Below, piece by piece: positions 1-7,596 of a stretch of 64,000 nucleotides of DNA (positions within the stretch are counted from its first letter, which is position 1; each line of letters begins with the position of its first letter). Source of the stretch: Candidatus Treponema caballi (lineage in GTDB: Bacteria > Spirochaetota > Spirochaetia > Treponematales > Treponemataceae); NCBI GenBank assembly GCA_018066285.1, contig JAGHRS010000003.1, positions 118,767 to 182,766 of the forward strand, in the 5' to 3' direction. Below the pieces are notes generated by a model that did not search any database, was not told where the DNA came from, and saw nothing but the letters and a program-made list of their open reading frames with translations. The position numbers and the translations under genes are program-made.

Positions 1-1055
1 TCGGGAATATCATTTGCCAGCTGCTCAAAGAAATACTCAAGTCCCTTACTCTGGTCCAGTTCAGCAAACGGCGGAATGTGACAGCGGCAGTCAAGACAGA
101 GGTTTCTTGAAAGACTGACCGTAAACGAAGCGAGTGCGTCACGCTGGGCAAACAGGCGGTAATTCAGGAACGAGTAGTACTTCTGCTGAGCCTTCATAAG
201 GCTGTTTACTTCAGTAGCACTTCCAATGAGCCGTCCCTTTCCATCTTCAAAAGAAGATGAGCGGTTGTATGAAATACGGAGCCAGTCCCACTGCCTGTTC
301 ATCCTGTTCTTTCTGCGGACAATACAGGTAATGTTACTTGCGCCGTCAATCAGCAGCTTGAACATGCGCCTGTACGTTGACACATCATCCGGATGGCAGT
401 AATCCTGCTGAATAGTCTGCTCACAGAACTCTGCAAGGCTTGCGAACGGTTTCAGGTTTATCTCATACAGACGTGCAATGCTTGATGACACATTCAGTGA
501 CATGGATTCAAGATCTATCATCCAGACGAAAATACCTTCCTGATCAGCGGCCACCCTGAAGCTTTCCTCAAGCTGGTCGTACTCAGAAAGTGTTTTTGGC
601 TCAATGATGACAGGTGAACTCTTCTGTTCATCCTCGGTCTGCGAATCAGAAAAATAGTCCGGTGAAGAAAAATGAATGCTTAAAAGCTTGATTTCGCCGC
701 TTTCAACTCCGCAAACTTCCACGGTAAAACGCAGTGAAACGAAATCGTATTCCTCTTCACTTCTGGAAATATTGATTTTTCCAAAACAGGATGCGACATC
801 ACCATATTGTCTGATTACAAGTTCCGGTTCTGTAAAGAAATGAGTGGTCTCTTCAGAAAGCTTTTTCTGAATGACTTTCAGAATGCCTTCACGGTTATCG
901 GCATACTCATCTGGAAAAAGGCCAACCCAGACAGCATCTTCCGCCAGTAACGGCTCAAATTCCTCAATGGGAGGACGCTGCGTATACATTTCAAGCCAAT
1001 GGCCGATGAAGTTTTTTATCCTGTCTTCAGATGAATTCACCGATGCTTTTTTCAT
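1..1055 (-). CDS. PAS-domain sensory protein, N-terminal part (3' end outside window)
   Basis: An open frame runs on the minus strand from an ATG at 1055 off the left edge, so about 351 residues are visible and the C-terminus is missing. It starts MKKASVNSSEDRIKNF. Residues 1-130 look like a SnoaL/NTF2-type domain (an HWLEMY motif, then a segment predicting a beta-rich cone). Around residues 175-300 there is a PAS-like segment (DQEGIFVWMIDLES, then CHPDDVSTYRRMF and WDWLRISY), typical of PAS plus PAC. The output domain (for example GGDEF, HD-GYP or kinase) would lie beyond the edge and cannot be named. A -10 TATAAT with an extended TG lies at 1077-1072 on the same strand, and a GGGGA stretch precedes the ATG. 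It diverges from argF. Confidence 0.75.
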   Translation of the reverse strand, partial: MKKASVNSSEDRIKNFIGHWLEMYTQRPPIEEFEPLLAEDAVWVGLFPDEYADNREGILKVIQKKLSEETTHFFTEPELVIRQYGDVASCFGKINISRSEEEYDFVSLRFTVEVCGVESGEIKLLSIHFSSPDYFSDSQTEDEQKSSPVIIEPKTLSEYDQLEESFRVAADQEGIFVWMIDLESMSLNVSSSIARLYEINLKPFASLAEFCEQTIQQDYCHPDDVSTYRRMFKLLIDGASNITCIVRRKNRMNRQWDWLRISYNRSSSFEDGKGRLIGSATEVNSLMKAQQKYYSFLNYRLFAQRDALASFTVSLSRNLCLDCRCHIPPFAELDQSKGLEYFFEQLANDIP

Positions 1056-1107
1056 AGTCCCCACAGTCGGAATTATACCACAGCAAAAACGCTTATGGTA
1101 AAATGGG

Positions 1108-1136
1108 TTGTTTTTTTCGTTTGCACAGTATATTAT
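1108..1136 (+). promoter_or_regulatory. argF promoter candidate
   Basis: TTGTTT at 1108-1113, a 17-bp spacer and TATTAT at 1131-1136 lie about 60 bp before the argF start. This gives a normal 5' leader that carries the AAAAGGAG ribosome site at 1181-1188. Confidence 0.45.
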
Positions 1137-1194
1137 TTCTTTTTCTGATAAAAAAAGACGAACCGCATGCTGCGGACCGAAAAAGGAGACACGT

Positions 1195-2178
1195 ATGAAT
1201 CTCAAAGGACGGAACTTTCTCACACTCAAGGACTTCACACCGGATGAAATCCTGTATCTGCTCGACCTGGCAGCCGATTTGAAGGCAAAGAAGAAGGCAG
1301 GCACACTGCTGACTGACATGCACGCAGGAAAGAACATCGCGCTCATTTTTGAAAAGACAAGTACCCGTACCCGCTGCTCCTTTGAAGTTGCCGCACATGA
1401 CCTCGGCATTCAGACAACATACCTGGCAGAAGGCTCACAGATGGGCAAGAAGGAAAGTATTGCCGACACTGCCCGCGTTCTTGGCCGCATGTACGAAGGC
1501 ATTGAGTACCGGGGCTTCGGACAGGAAATTGTTGAAGAACTCGCAAAATACGCAGGTGTTCCAGTATGGAACGGCCTTACCAATGAATACCACCCGACAC
1601 AGATGCTCGCGGATATGCTCACTGTACGCGAACACTGCGGCAAGCTGAAAGGCGTAAAACTCGTTTACTTCGGCGACGCCCGGTACAATATCGGCAACTC
1701 GCTCGCCGTCGTCTGCTCAAAGCTCGGTCTGAACTTCACTGCATGCGGCCCGAAAGCGTACATGCCGAACGCAGCGCTGCTCGCTGAGTGCGAAGCGTGG
1801 TGCAAGGAAAGCGGCGGAAGCATTACGCTCACCGAAAGCATTGAAGAAGCAGCAAAGGACGCAGACGTGCTCTACACTGACGTCTGGGTTTCCATGGGCG
1901 AGCCGGATGAGGTCTGGGCAGAACGCATTCACGACCTTGAACCGTACCGCGTCACCATGGATGTGCTGAAGAAAGCGAAGAAGAGCGCAATCTTCATGCA
2001 CGACCTGCCGTCTTTCCACGACATGAAGACAAAGATTGGCAAGGAAATCGGCGAGAAGTTCGGCATTAAGGAAATGGAAGTAAGCGACGAAGTGTTCGAA
2101 TGCGACCAGTCGGTAGTTTTCGATGAAGCTGAAAACCGCATGCACACCATCAAGGCTGTGATTGCCGCAACGCTGTAA
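1195..2178 (+). CDS. argF: Ornithine carbamoyltransferase
   Basis: Transfers the carbamoyl group between carbamoyl phosphate and ornithine/citrulline in the cytoplasm; the direction (biosynthetic or arginine deiminase pathway) is not settled by context. 327 aa, a normal family length. Carbamoyl-phosphate signature STRTR at residues 56-60, HPTQ at 133-136, and the ornithine loop DVWVSMGE at about 229-236 are intact. Odd point: the family motif HCLPAFH reads HDLPSFH at 269-275, so the conserved ornithine-contacting Cys is Asp (codon GAC at 2002-2004). The start at 1195 is chosen over an in-frame upstream ATG at 1108 because AAAAGGAG sits 6 bp before it and the family N-terminus begins here. It stands alone; no arcA or arcC is nearby. 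Confidence 0.93.
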   Translation: MNLKGRNFLTLKDFTPDEILYLLDLAADLKAKKKAGTLLTDMHAGKNIALIFEKTSTRTRCSFEVAAHDLGIQTTYLAEGSQMGKKESIADTARVLGRMYEGIEYRGFGQEIVEELAKYAGVPVWNGLTNEYHPTQMLADMLTVREHCGKLKGVKLVYFGDARYNIGNSLAVVCSKLGLNFTACGPKAYMPNAALLAECEAWCKESGGSITLTESIEEAAKDADVLYTDVWVSMGEPDEVWAERIHDLEPYRVTMDVLKKAKKSAIFMHDLPSFHDMKTKIGKEIGEKFGIKEMEVSDEVFECDQSVVFDEAENRMHTIKAVIAATL

Positions 2179-2206
2179 AAAGCAACAGTCTTCCTGAAAC
2201 TGATTA

Positions 2207-2236
2207 TTGCAATACTACTATATACAGCATTATAAT
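2207..2236 (+). promoter_or_regulatory. Promoter close to HD-GYP gene start
   Basis: TTGCAA at 2207-2212, 18-bp spacer, TATAAT at 2231-2236. Only 9 nt separate the -10 from the ATG at 2246, so the mRNA leader would be about 3 nt. Confidence 0.45.
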
Positions 2237-2245
2237 AAGAGAAGT

Positions 2246-3613
2246 ATGATTTCTAAGCAGACTTCCGTAGCTCTGAACATTGGCCTTAATGCGTACAGTA
2301 TTGCCATCAGTATGCTTGTCCTGATTTATCTGTGCATCAGGAAAAACAAGTCAAAGGCTGACAAGTGGTTCATCACATCCCTTGTCACAAGCATTGTGAT
2401 GGAGATATCTGATTCATTCACCTGGCTTTTTTCAGGTGCAGCACATCCGTCATATTTCATCATTCATCCCATTGCAATGTATGTGTACTACAGTTGTACA
2501 TTCTTCCTGATTGCTTCTTTCATTTATTATGTTGCCAGTTTCGCAGGCGGTAACCTGCATAAATACGGACGCAATAAAATCATCATTGCCTGTCTGGTAA
2601 TCTATTATGGAGTCCTTCTGACAAATCCCATCTCAAAAGGACTCTTTTCCTTTGATGAAAACAACATCTACTCACGGGGACCACTCTTTTCAACCATTCC
2701 CGTTATACTTGAAATAATCCTTTATATCACTCTGGTAAGTGTCTTTGTCGAAAGATTCAGATACATGTCTAAAGTGGCAATGTTTCCTTTACCAAGTTTC
2801 ATTGTCTTTCCCATCCTGATGCAGGTCATTCAGGGCATTTTTTACGGCATAAGTCTGGTAAGCATAGGCTACGCACTTTCGTTCATATTAATCTTCATCA
2901 ACACAAACCTCTTCCTTGAAAAAGAACGTGACAAGAACGCTGACGAAGTGGCTAAGAAAGAAAACCGCATCGTTGAAATACAGGAACACACGATTATCAG
3001 CCTTTCAAACCTTGTTGAAAACCGTGATACCGATACAGGCGAACACGTACTCAGGACAAGAGATTACGTTGAGCTTCTCGCAAGGCAGTGTCTTAAAGAT
3101 GGTCTTTTCAAGGATATCATTGACGAACACTATATCGAACTGCTGAAAAAAGCGGCTCCAATGCATGATATCGGAAAAATTGTCGTTTCAGACCTCATCC
3201 TGAAAAAGCCCGCAAAATTAACGGATGAAGAATTCTCTCAGATGAAATGTCACGCTTCTGAAGGCGGCAGGATTGTCCAGGAAATTTTAGGCGATTTTGA
3301 CGATACTGATTACATCCGCATCAGTACGGAAGTTGCATCCTGTCATCACGAAAAGTACGATGGAACAGGATATCCGGATGGATTGGCAGGTGATGCAATT
3401 CCGTTAAGTGCCCGCATCATGGCAATTGCAGATGTCTTTGATGCCCTGGTTTCCGCCCGTGTGTACAAAGAACCGATGAGTTATAAAGAAGCAATCCAGA
3501 TTATCGGTGAAAACAGCGGCACCCACTTTGATCCGGTTCTTACAGAAGAGTTCCTGAAAATCCGCGATGAGTTCATTTCCATCTATGAACATTATAAAAA
3601 AGCTGCCCGTTAA
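2246..3613 (+). CDS. Membrane HD-GYP domain protein (probable c-di-GMP phosphodiesterase)
   Basis: 455 aa. Residues about 1-225 form some seven hydrophobic segments, the first near residues 10-30. A charged, coiled-coil-prone linker (EKERDKNADEVAKKENR) leads to an HD-GYP domain. Visible motifs: RDTDTGEH, the metal-binding HD at 307-308 inside MHDIGK, CHHEKYDGTGYP with GYP at 375-377, and ADVFDALVSARVYK. Family knowledge: HD-GYP proteins hydrolyse cyclic di-GMP; the membrane part may sense a signal. The start at 2246 is preferred to the in-frame ATG at 2207, which overlaps the promoter and would add 13 residues of unlikely sequence. The last codons and stop form a terminator hairpin. Confidence 0.85.
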   Translation: MISKQTSVALNIGLNAYSIAISMLVLIYLCIRKNKSKADKWFITSLVTSIVMEISDSFTWLFSGAAHPSYFIIHPIAMYVYYSCTFFLIASFIYYVASFAGGNLHKYGRNKIIIACLVIYYGVLLTNPISKGLFSFDENNIYSRGPLFSTIPVILEIILYITLVSVFVERFRYMSKVAMFPLPSFIVFPILMQVIQGIFYGISLVSIGYALSFILIFINTNLFLEKERDKNADEVAKKENRIVEIQEHTIISLSNLVENRDTDTGEHVLRTRDYVELLARQCLKDGLFKDIIDEHYIELLKKAAPMHDIGKIVVSDLILKKPAKLTDEEFSQMKCHASEGGRIVQEILGDFDDTDYIRISTEVASCHHEKYDGTGYPDGLAGDAIPLSARIMAIADVFDALVSARVYKEPMSYKEAIQIIGENSGTHFDPVLTEEFLKIRDEFISIYEHYKKAAR

Positions 3614-3632
3614 GGCAGCTTCTGTCAGTTTT
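3599..3632. terminator. Terminator spanning the HD-GYP stop codon
   Basis: AAGCTGCC (3600-3607) pairs with GGCAGCTT (3614-3621); the stop codon lies in the loop. A T-rich stretch follows. It separates two convergent genes and may work in both directions. Confidence 0.6.
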
Positions 3633-4732
3633 TATTTCTTCTTCAAGAGTGCGGCGAACGGATTGTAGGTGTCCGTTCCGTCGTCGTCCTTCTGGCTTTC
3701 GAAGTACTCCTGTGTTGTCTGCTCTTCCTCGCTCAGCGTGCCCGGAATCAGGCTGATTCTGTGACCGGCTGCATCGACGCCCTTTACGACGACGGCGAGC
3801 GTGTCGCCTGCCTTGTACAGTTTTCTGAGATTTGTGGAGCGCTCCACGTTCTTCATTTCAGAAACGTGCAAGAGGCCGTCAATGCCTTTCTCAAGCTCGA
3901 CGAACACGCCGAAGTCTGCTACGCGTGAAATCTTTCCTTCAATCTTGGTGCCAGCAGGGAACTTGTCTGCCATCTCATCCCACGGGTCAGCCTCAAGCTC
4001 TTTCATACTGAGGGAAACGCGCTCGTTCTGCCAGTCCATCTTGATAATGACGGCGTCAATTTCCTGGCCTACGGAAAGCACATCCTCAACCTTTGAAACG
4101 CGTGTGCGGCTGATTTCTGAAACAGGAAGCAGCGCCCTGAAACCGCCGATGTTTACGAACGCGCCGTAGTTCTGCAGTGACTCAATGACGCCATGAATCT
4201 TGTCGCCAATCTTCAGCTTGCCCTTAAGCGCTTCCAGCTGCTGCTGCCAGGCCGCCTCTCCGATTGCGCGGTTTGACACCATAAGGTTGCGTCCCTTTTC
4301 TTCAAACTTTGTAATCATGAATGTCAGATGGCGGCCGACGTAAGCGTCCGGAGCTTCCTTCTGACGGAAGCCCATCTGTGAGTACGGGCAGAACGCACGG
4401 GTTGAGCCGATCTTAACCTCGTAGCCGCCCTTCACTTCCTTTTCAACGCTGCCTTCTACAGGAATATGGTTCTTGTAAGCGTTCTCAAGCATTTCGCTCG
4501 CGGCATTCTCACCGCTTATCTTTGTGGTGAAACGCATCTCGCCGCCCTGATAGCCGACGAAATAGACCTTTATCTTATCGCCTTCCTTTACGCTTACATT
4601 TCCGTTATCATCCGCAAACTCTGCAGCATTCAGAACACCTTCAGACTTTGTGTTCAAATCAAGAAAAATGGTGTCGTTTGTTACGGCCACAACAACAGTT
4701 TCAATCTGCTGGCCGGGTTCAAGTTCTTTCAT
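3632..4732 (-). CDS. S1 RNA-binding domain protein (ribosomal protein S1-like)
   Basis: 366 aa with four S1-type OB-fold repeats at about residues 5-75, 85-160, 175-245 and 262-335. The last two are the clearest (KIHGVIESLQNYGAFVNIGG and KIEGKISRVADFGVFVELE, each followed by the LLPVSEI or LLHVSEM ending). Full bacterial S1 usually has six repeats and about 550 residues, so this is a short S1-like protein and may act in translation or RNA binding generally. GAGGTA precedes the ATG at 4732. The C-terminus is acidic, then basic (ends LLKKK). It follows the M15 peptidase gene by 45 nt in the same direction. Confidence 0.85.
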   Translation of the reverse strand: MKELEPGQQIETVVVAVTNDTIFLDLNTKSEGVLNAAEFADDNGNVSVKEGDKIKVYFVGYQGGEMRFTTKISGENAASEMLENAYKNHIPVEGSVEKEVKGGYEVKIGSTRAFCPYSQMGFRQKEAPDAYVGRHLTFMITKFEEKGRNLMVSNRAIGEAAWQQQLEALKGKLKIGDKIHGVIESLQNYGAFVNIGGFRALLPVSEISRTRVSKVEDVLSVGQEIDAVIIKMDWQNERVSLSMKELEADPWDEMADKFPAGTKIEGKISRVADFGVFVELEKGIDGLLHVSEMKNVERSTNLRKLYKAGDTLAVVVKGVDAAGHRISLIPGTLSEEEQTTQEYFESQKDDDGTDTYNPFAALLKKK

Positions 4733-4777
4733 TTATTATTACCTCGTAATCTAAAATACTTAATTGGTATGGAAATA

Positions 4778-5740
4778 CTACTCTAAAAGGGAACGGTATT
4801 CAAGCAACTCAGGCTTGTATTCCATGTGCATGTTATCCCAGATTTTCCACTTTGCCCCGTACACAAATCCATACTTTTCGAAAATCGCGACCACCTTATC
4901 AGGGATGAGCCAGCGGCGTGAAAGCGGCGTCGTTACCCAGGCGTCTCCGGCAATATCGCGCCGCCACTGCCAGTACAGGTTCTTCTGTCCCCATCCCTTG
5001 GGCAGGATATCAACCGCTATGCCGAGCGAATGAACGGAACGATTGCCCGAATCAGCGATTTCACGCCAGTTGAAACCATCACAACGGTCAAGATTTGTGA
5101 CAAACGCATTCACTTCTGTATCAGACTGAGCAAGCCATTTAACGTCTCTTTCTATTGCCTGCAGCAGACTTTTGAGCTTTTCGTGAACATTAATCGTCTT
5201 ACCAAGAAATGTTGTCTTTACAATGTGCCGGTCCGCACGGGTTCGTGTTGTCGTATCATAGATGAAATCATAGAAGAACGTTCCCGTTCCGTACGATGCT
5301 GTCCTGACTGCAACCGAAGTTTCATCCAGGATTTCCTGAACCTTCTCATCAGAAAAAGTTGCCGGATCAGGAATGTAATACGGATAGACATACAACAGAG
5401 AATCGTATTTTTCCTGCAAGTCAAACTTTTCAAGAGGCAACATTCTGCCATCGCACCAGTACAGCTGGATTGTCCTTCCTTCGTAGTTCATCGTAATGCG
5501 CCAGTCAGACAGTTCATTATCCCATTCTGAGGTGAACTCAACATCCGGATACGCATTTTGAAATGCCTTGAGCATGGAAGGTCCTATGGAGACAGTAAAA
5601 CGGGATGAAGCAGTAAGTGGCAGATGACCTGATTGGGAATCAGCGGATACAGTGCAGAAAAGCATCAGAAACAGAATAAACACACGAATGATGCTCAGAG
5701 GATGGATAAGCTGGAAGCGTTTTCTGCAAACTGATGTCAC
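4778..5740 (-). CDS. M15-family peptidase (D-Ala-D-Ala carboxypeptidase-like), exported
   Basis: 320 aa with an N-terminal hydrophobic signal (about residues 14-33: HPLSIIRVFILFLMLFCTVS). The C-terminal half holds the M15 zinc-site pattern: RSVHSLGIAVDI (His and Asp ligands) and, later, MHMEYKP (third ligand His). Family knowledge: these enzymes cut D-Ala-containing peptidoglycan cross-links in the periplasm. The N-terminal 130 residues are not recognised. Its ATG overlaps the rlmJ stop by 4 nt (ATGA), so the two are probably translationally coupled. Confidence 0.8.
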   Translation of the reverse strand: MTSVCRKRFQLIHPLSIIRVFILFLMLFCTVSADSQSGHLPLTASSRFTVSIGPSMLKAFQNAYPDVEFTSEWDNELSDWRITMNYEGRTIQLYWCDGRMLPLEKFDLQEKYDSLLYVYPYYIPDPATFSDEKVQEILDETSVAVRTASYGTGTFFYDFIYDTTTRTRADRHIVKTTFLGKTINVHEKLKSLLQAIERDVKWLAQSDTEVNAFVTNLDRCDGFNWREIADSGNRSVHSLGIAVDILPKGWGQKNLYWQWRRDIAGDAWVTTPLSRRWLIPDKVVAIFEKYGFVYGAKWKIWDNMHMEYKPELLEYRSLLE

Positions 5741-6651
5741 ACTGCCTCCAGTTCAACGGACCAACTGCCTTTTCCAGGGCCGGCCGCTTCCCCGCTTTCA
5801 GTAAGCACGCGGGACAGATACGGAAGCATTTCCTTAAGCTGTTCGTCTAAATGCCACGGCGGATTAATCACCATCATGCCGGACCCGTACAGGCCCGCTT
5901 CCCTTTCAGGCGAATCAACAAGCAGTTCCGCACACAGAAAGCTTGATGGTGTGGCAGCGGCGGCTTCGCGCAACGACGCTTTCAAAAGCGCAATCTCGCT
6001 TTCCCGGTGCTGCAACAGCGGATACCACAGGCAGAGAACGCCGACCGGCCAGCGGCGGTGCGTTTTTACAAGCGCGTCTGCTGTGTTTGTCCAGTCGCTG
6101 TCCACTTCGTAGCTCGGGTCCATAAGAAGCAGACCCCGCCGCGGATCAGGAGGTAACAGCGCATCAACAGCCTCGAACGCGTTCCTGTGATGAATGCCCA
6201 GACGGCCGTCATGAATGCTTTTCTTCATGTTGACGCGGAGCACGTCTATTTCAGTATTGTGAAGCTCAATGAGCATGAGTTTGTCTTGTGAACGGAGGTT
6301 CCGTGCCATTATTTCAGGCGACCCCGGATACTTTCCCTGTGCAGCGTATCCGCGGCAAAGTTCAAGGTACGGCTTGAGCGACGCGGGAACATCGTCTTTC
6401 CAGGCCCCGGACAATCCGCTCTCAGAAGCTGCCGCAGCAACATCAAGCAGATGTACAATGCCTTCTTTTGTCTCACCAGTCTTTTCAGCGCGCTCGTCAT
6501 CAAGCACATAAAGCCCGGCGCCCGCGTGTGTATCAACAAGCGTATATGGCTTATCCTTTTTCTGAAGGCTTTGCAGGGCGAGTGTCAGTAATGCATGCTT
6601 GAGGATGTCAGCGTGGTTGCCAGCATGAAAAGCGTGGCGGTAACTTAGCAT
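5737..6651 (-). CDS. rlmJ: 23S rRNA (adenine2030-N6)-methyltransferase
   Basis: 304 aa. The N-terminus MLSYRHAFHAGNHADILKH is the hallmark of RlmJ, followed by the SAM-binding DTHAGAG at about 40-46. The catalytic motif is LLMDPSYE, a DPPY-type motif with Ser in the third position. It methylates A2030 in 23S rRNA in E. coli. There are 15 nt to the upstream mutarotase-like gene and a 4-nt overlap with the M15 gene downstream. It may also have its own promoter (6689-6661). Confidence 0.92.
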   Translation of the reverse strand: MLSYRHAFHAGNHADILKHALLTLALQSLQKKDKPYTLVDTHAGAGLYVLDDERAEKTGETKEGIVHLLDVAAAASESGLSGAWKDDVPASLKPYLELCRGYAAQGKYPGSPEIMARNLRSQDKLMLIELHNTEIDVLRVNMKKSIHDGRLGIHHRNAFEAVDALLPPDPRRGLLLMDPSYEVDSDWTNTADALVKTHRRWPVGVLCLWYPLLQHRESEIALLKASLREAAAATPSSFLCAELLVDSPEREAGLYGSGMMVINPPWHLDEQLKEMLPYLSRVLTESGEAAGPGKGSWSVELEAV

Positions 6652-6660
6652 AGTACCTGA

Positions 6661-6689
6661 AGTATATCAGAGGTTTTCTGTAAACGCAA
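6661..6689 (-). promoter_or_regulatory. Internal promoter before rlmJ
   Basis: On the minus strand TTGCGT (6689-6684), 17-bp spacer, TATACT (6666-6661), then 9 nt to the rlmJ ATG. It overlaps the 3' end of the preceding gene. The predicted leader is about 3 nt. Confidence 0.4.
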
Positions 6690-7587
6690 TTTCACGAGAC
6701 CAGGAGACTGTCTCGCCGGGCGCTGCCTTGAAAGAGAAGAACAACTCAGGGCTTATGGTTCGCTTATGTCCCCAGACGTCGCATTTCTCTAGCCGGAAGC
6801 TACCGGTCTCTGACATGCTGAACGGAAGCCGTTCATCTTTCAGAAGCCAGCGGGCCGGATACGGACTTTCCTCTGACGGAAGTACCTGACCGGTAAGTGA
6901 GCCCAGAAAGAACTCGTGCTTTCCGCGCGGACGGCCAGTCAGTGAAAGCCCCGTCATCTCGCGGACAAATATATGGTCTTTGTCTGAAGCATCTGAAAGG
7001 ACATCGCGTCTGACTGTCCACGGAAACTGTAGGGAAACAGCTTCGTTTATCCTGTTACCGCCCGGCTGCAGGAAATTATGCACGTACTCATCAGTGGCGA
7101 ACGGTTTATCCCCTGTGTTAACGAGTTTGTATTCGGTGATGAAGCCAGACTCTTTCAGGGAAATGGTCTTTGTGTACTCGTAGCCGTAGCCGTTCCGTGT
7201 GCCTGACTTGCAGAAATACACGGCCCTGTCGTCGTGAACTTCCTTTTCAAATGTAATGGGATCAATAACGTACTGAGTATAGAAAAAGTACGGGTCGCTG
7301 TTTTTCAGAAGCCAACCCGTACCAATCTTCGGAAACCAGGCGCTTTCGCCCTTTCCGTCGCCATCGTTGTAGCCTATGCAGGAGCGGATGCCGAACTCGT
7401 TATGCATGCCGCGTCCATAGATGGCGTCTTTTCTGTGCAGGGGTGCTTTCTCGTACCCCAGCATATCATATCCTTTGTAGCTTGCCTTAACGACAGTTCC
7501 GTTCCAGTCAAACCGGCTGCCTTTATAGACTTCGCCGGCTGACTCAACAGTCAGGACTACCTGACCGTTGTGTAATACATCTGACAC
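6667..7587 (-). CDS. Galactose-mutarotase-like fold protein, function unknown
   Basis: 306 aa, no signal peptide or membrane segment. The composition and order of motifs (beta-rich, GRGMHNEFG, then GTGWLLK, YTKTISL and YKLVNTGDKPF near the middle, and HNFLQPGGNRI) resemble aldose-1-epimerase-like beta-sandwich proteins, but no catalytic His/Glu set can be assigned with certainty. AGGAGC precedes the ATG. It begins 9 nt after the caspase gene and probably belongs to the same transcript. Its place in a stress-type operon may be incidental. Confidence 0.5.
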   Translation of the reverse strand: MSDVLHNGQVVLTVESAGEVYKGSRFDWNGTVVKASYKGYDMLGYEKAPLHRKDAIYGRGMHNEFGIRSCIGYNDGDGKGESAWFPKIGTGWLLKNSDPYFFYTQYVIDPITFEKEVHDDRAVYFCKSGTRNGYGYEYTKTISLKESGFITEYKLVNTGDKPFATDEYVHNFLQPGGNRINEAVSLQFPWTVRRDVLSDASDKDHIFVREMTGLSLTGRPRGKHEFFLGSLTGQVLPSEESPYPARWLLKDERLPFSMSETGSFRLEKCDVWGHKRTISPELFFSFKAAPGETVSWSREIAFTENL

Positions 7588-7596
7588 AAAAAGCTC

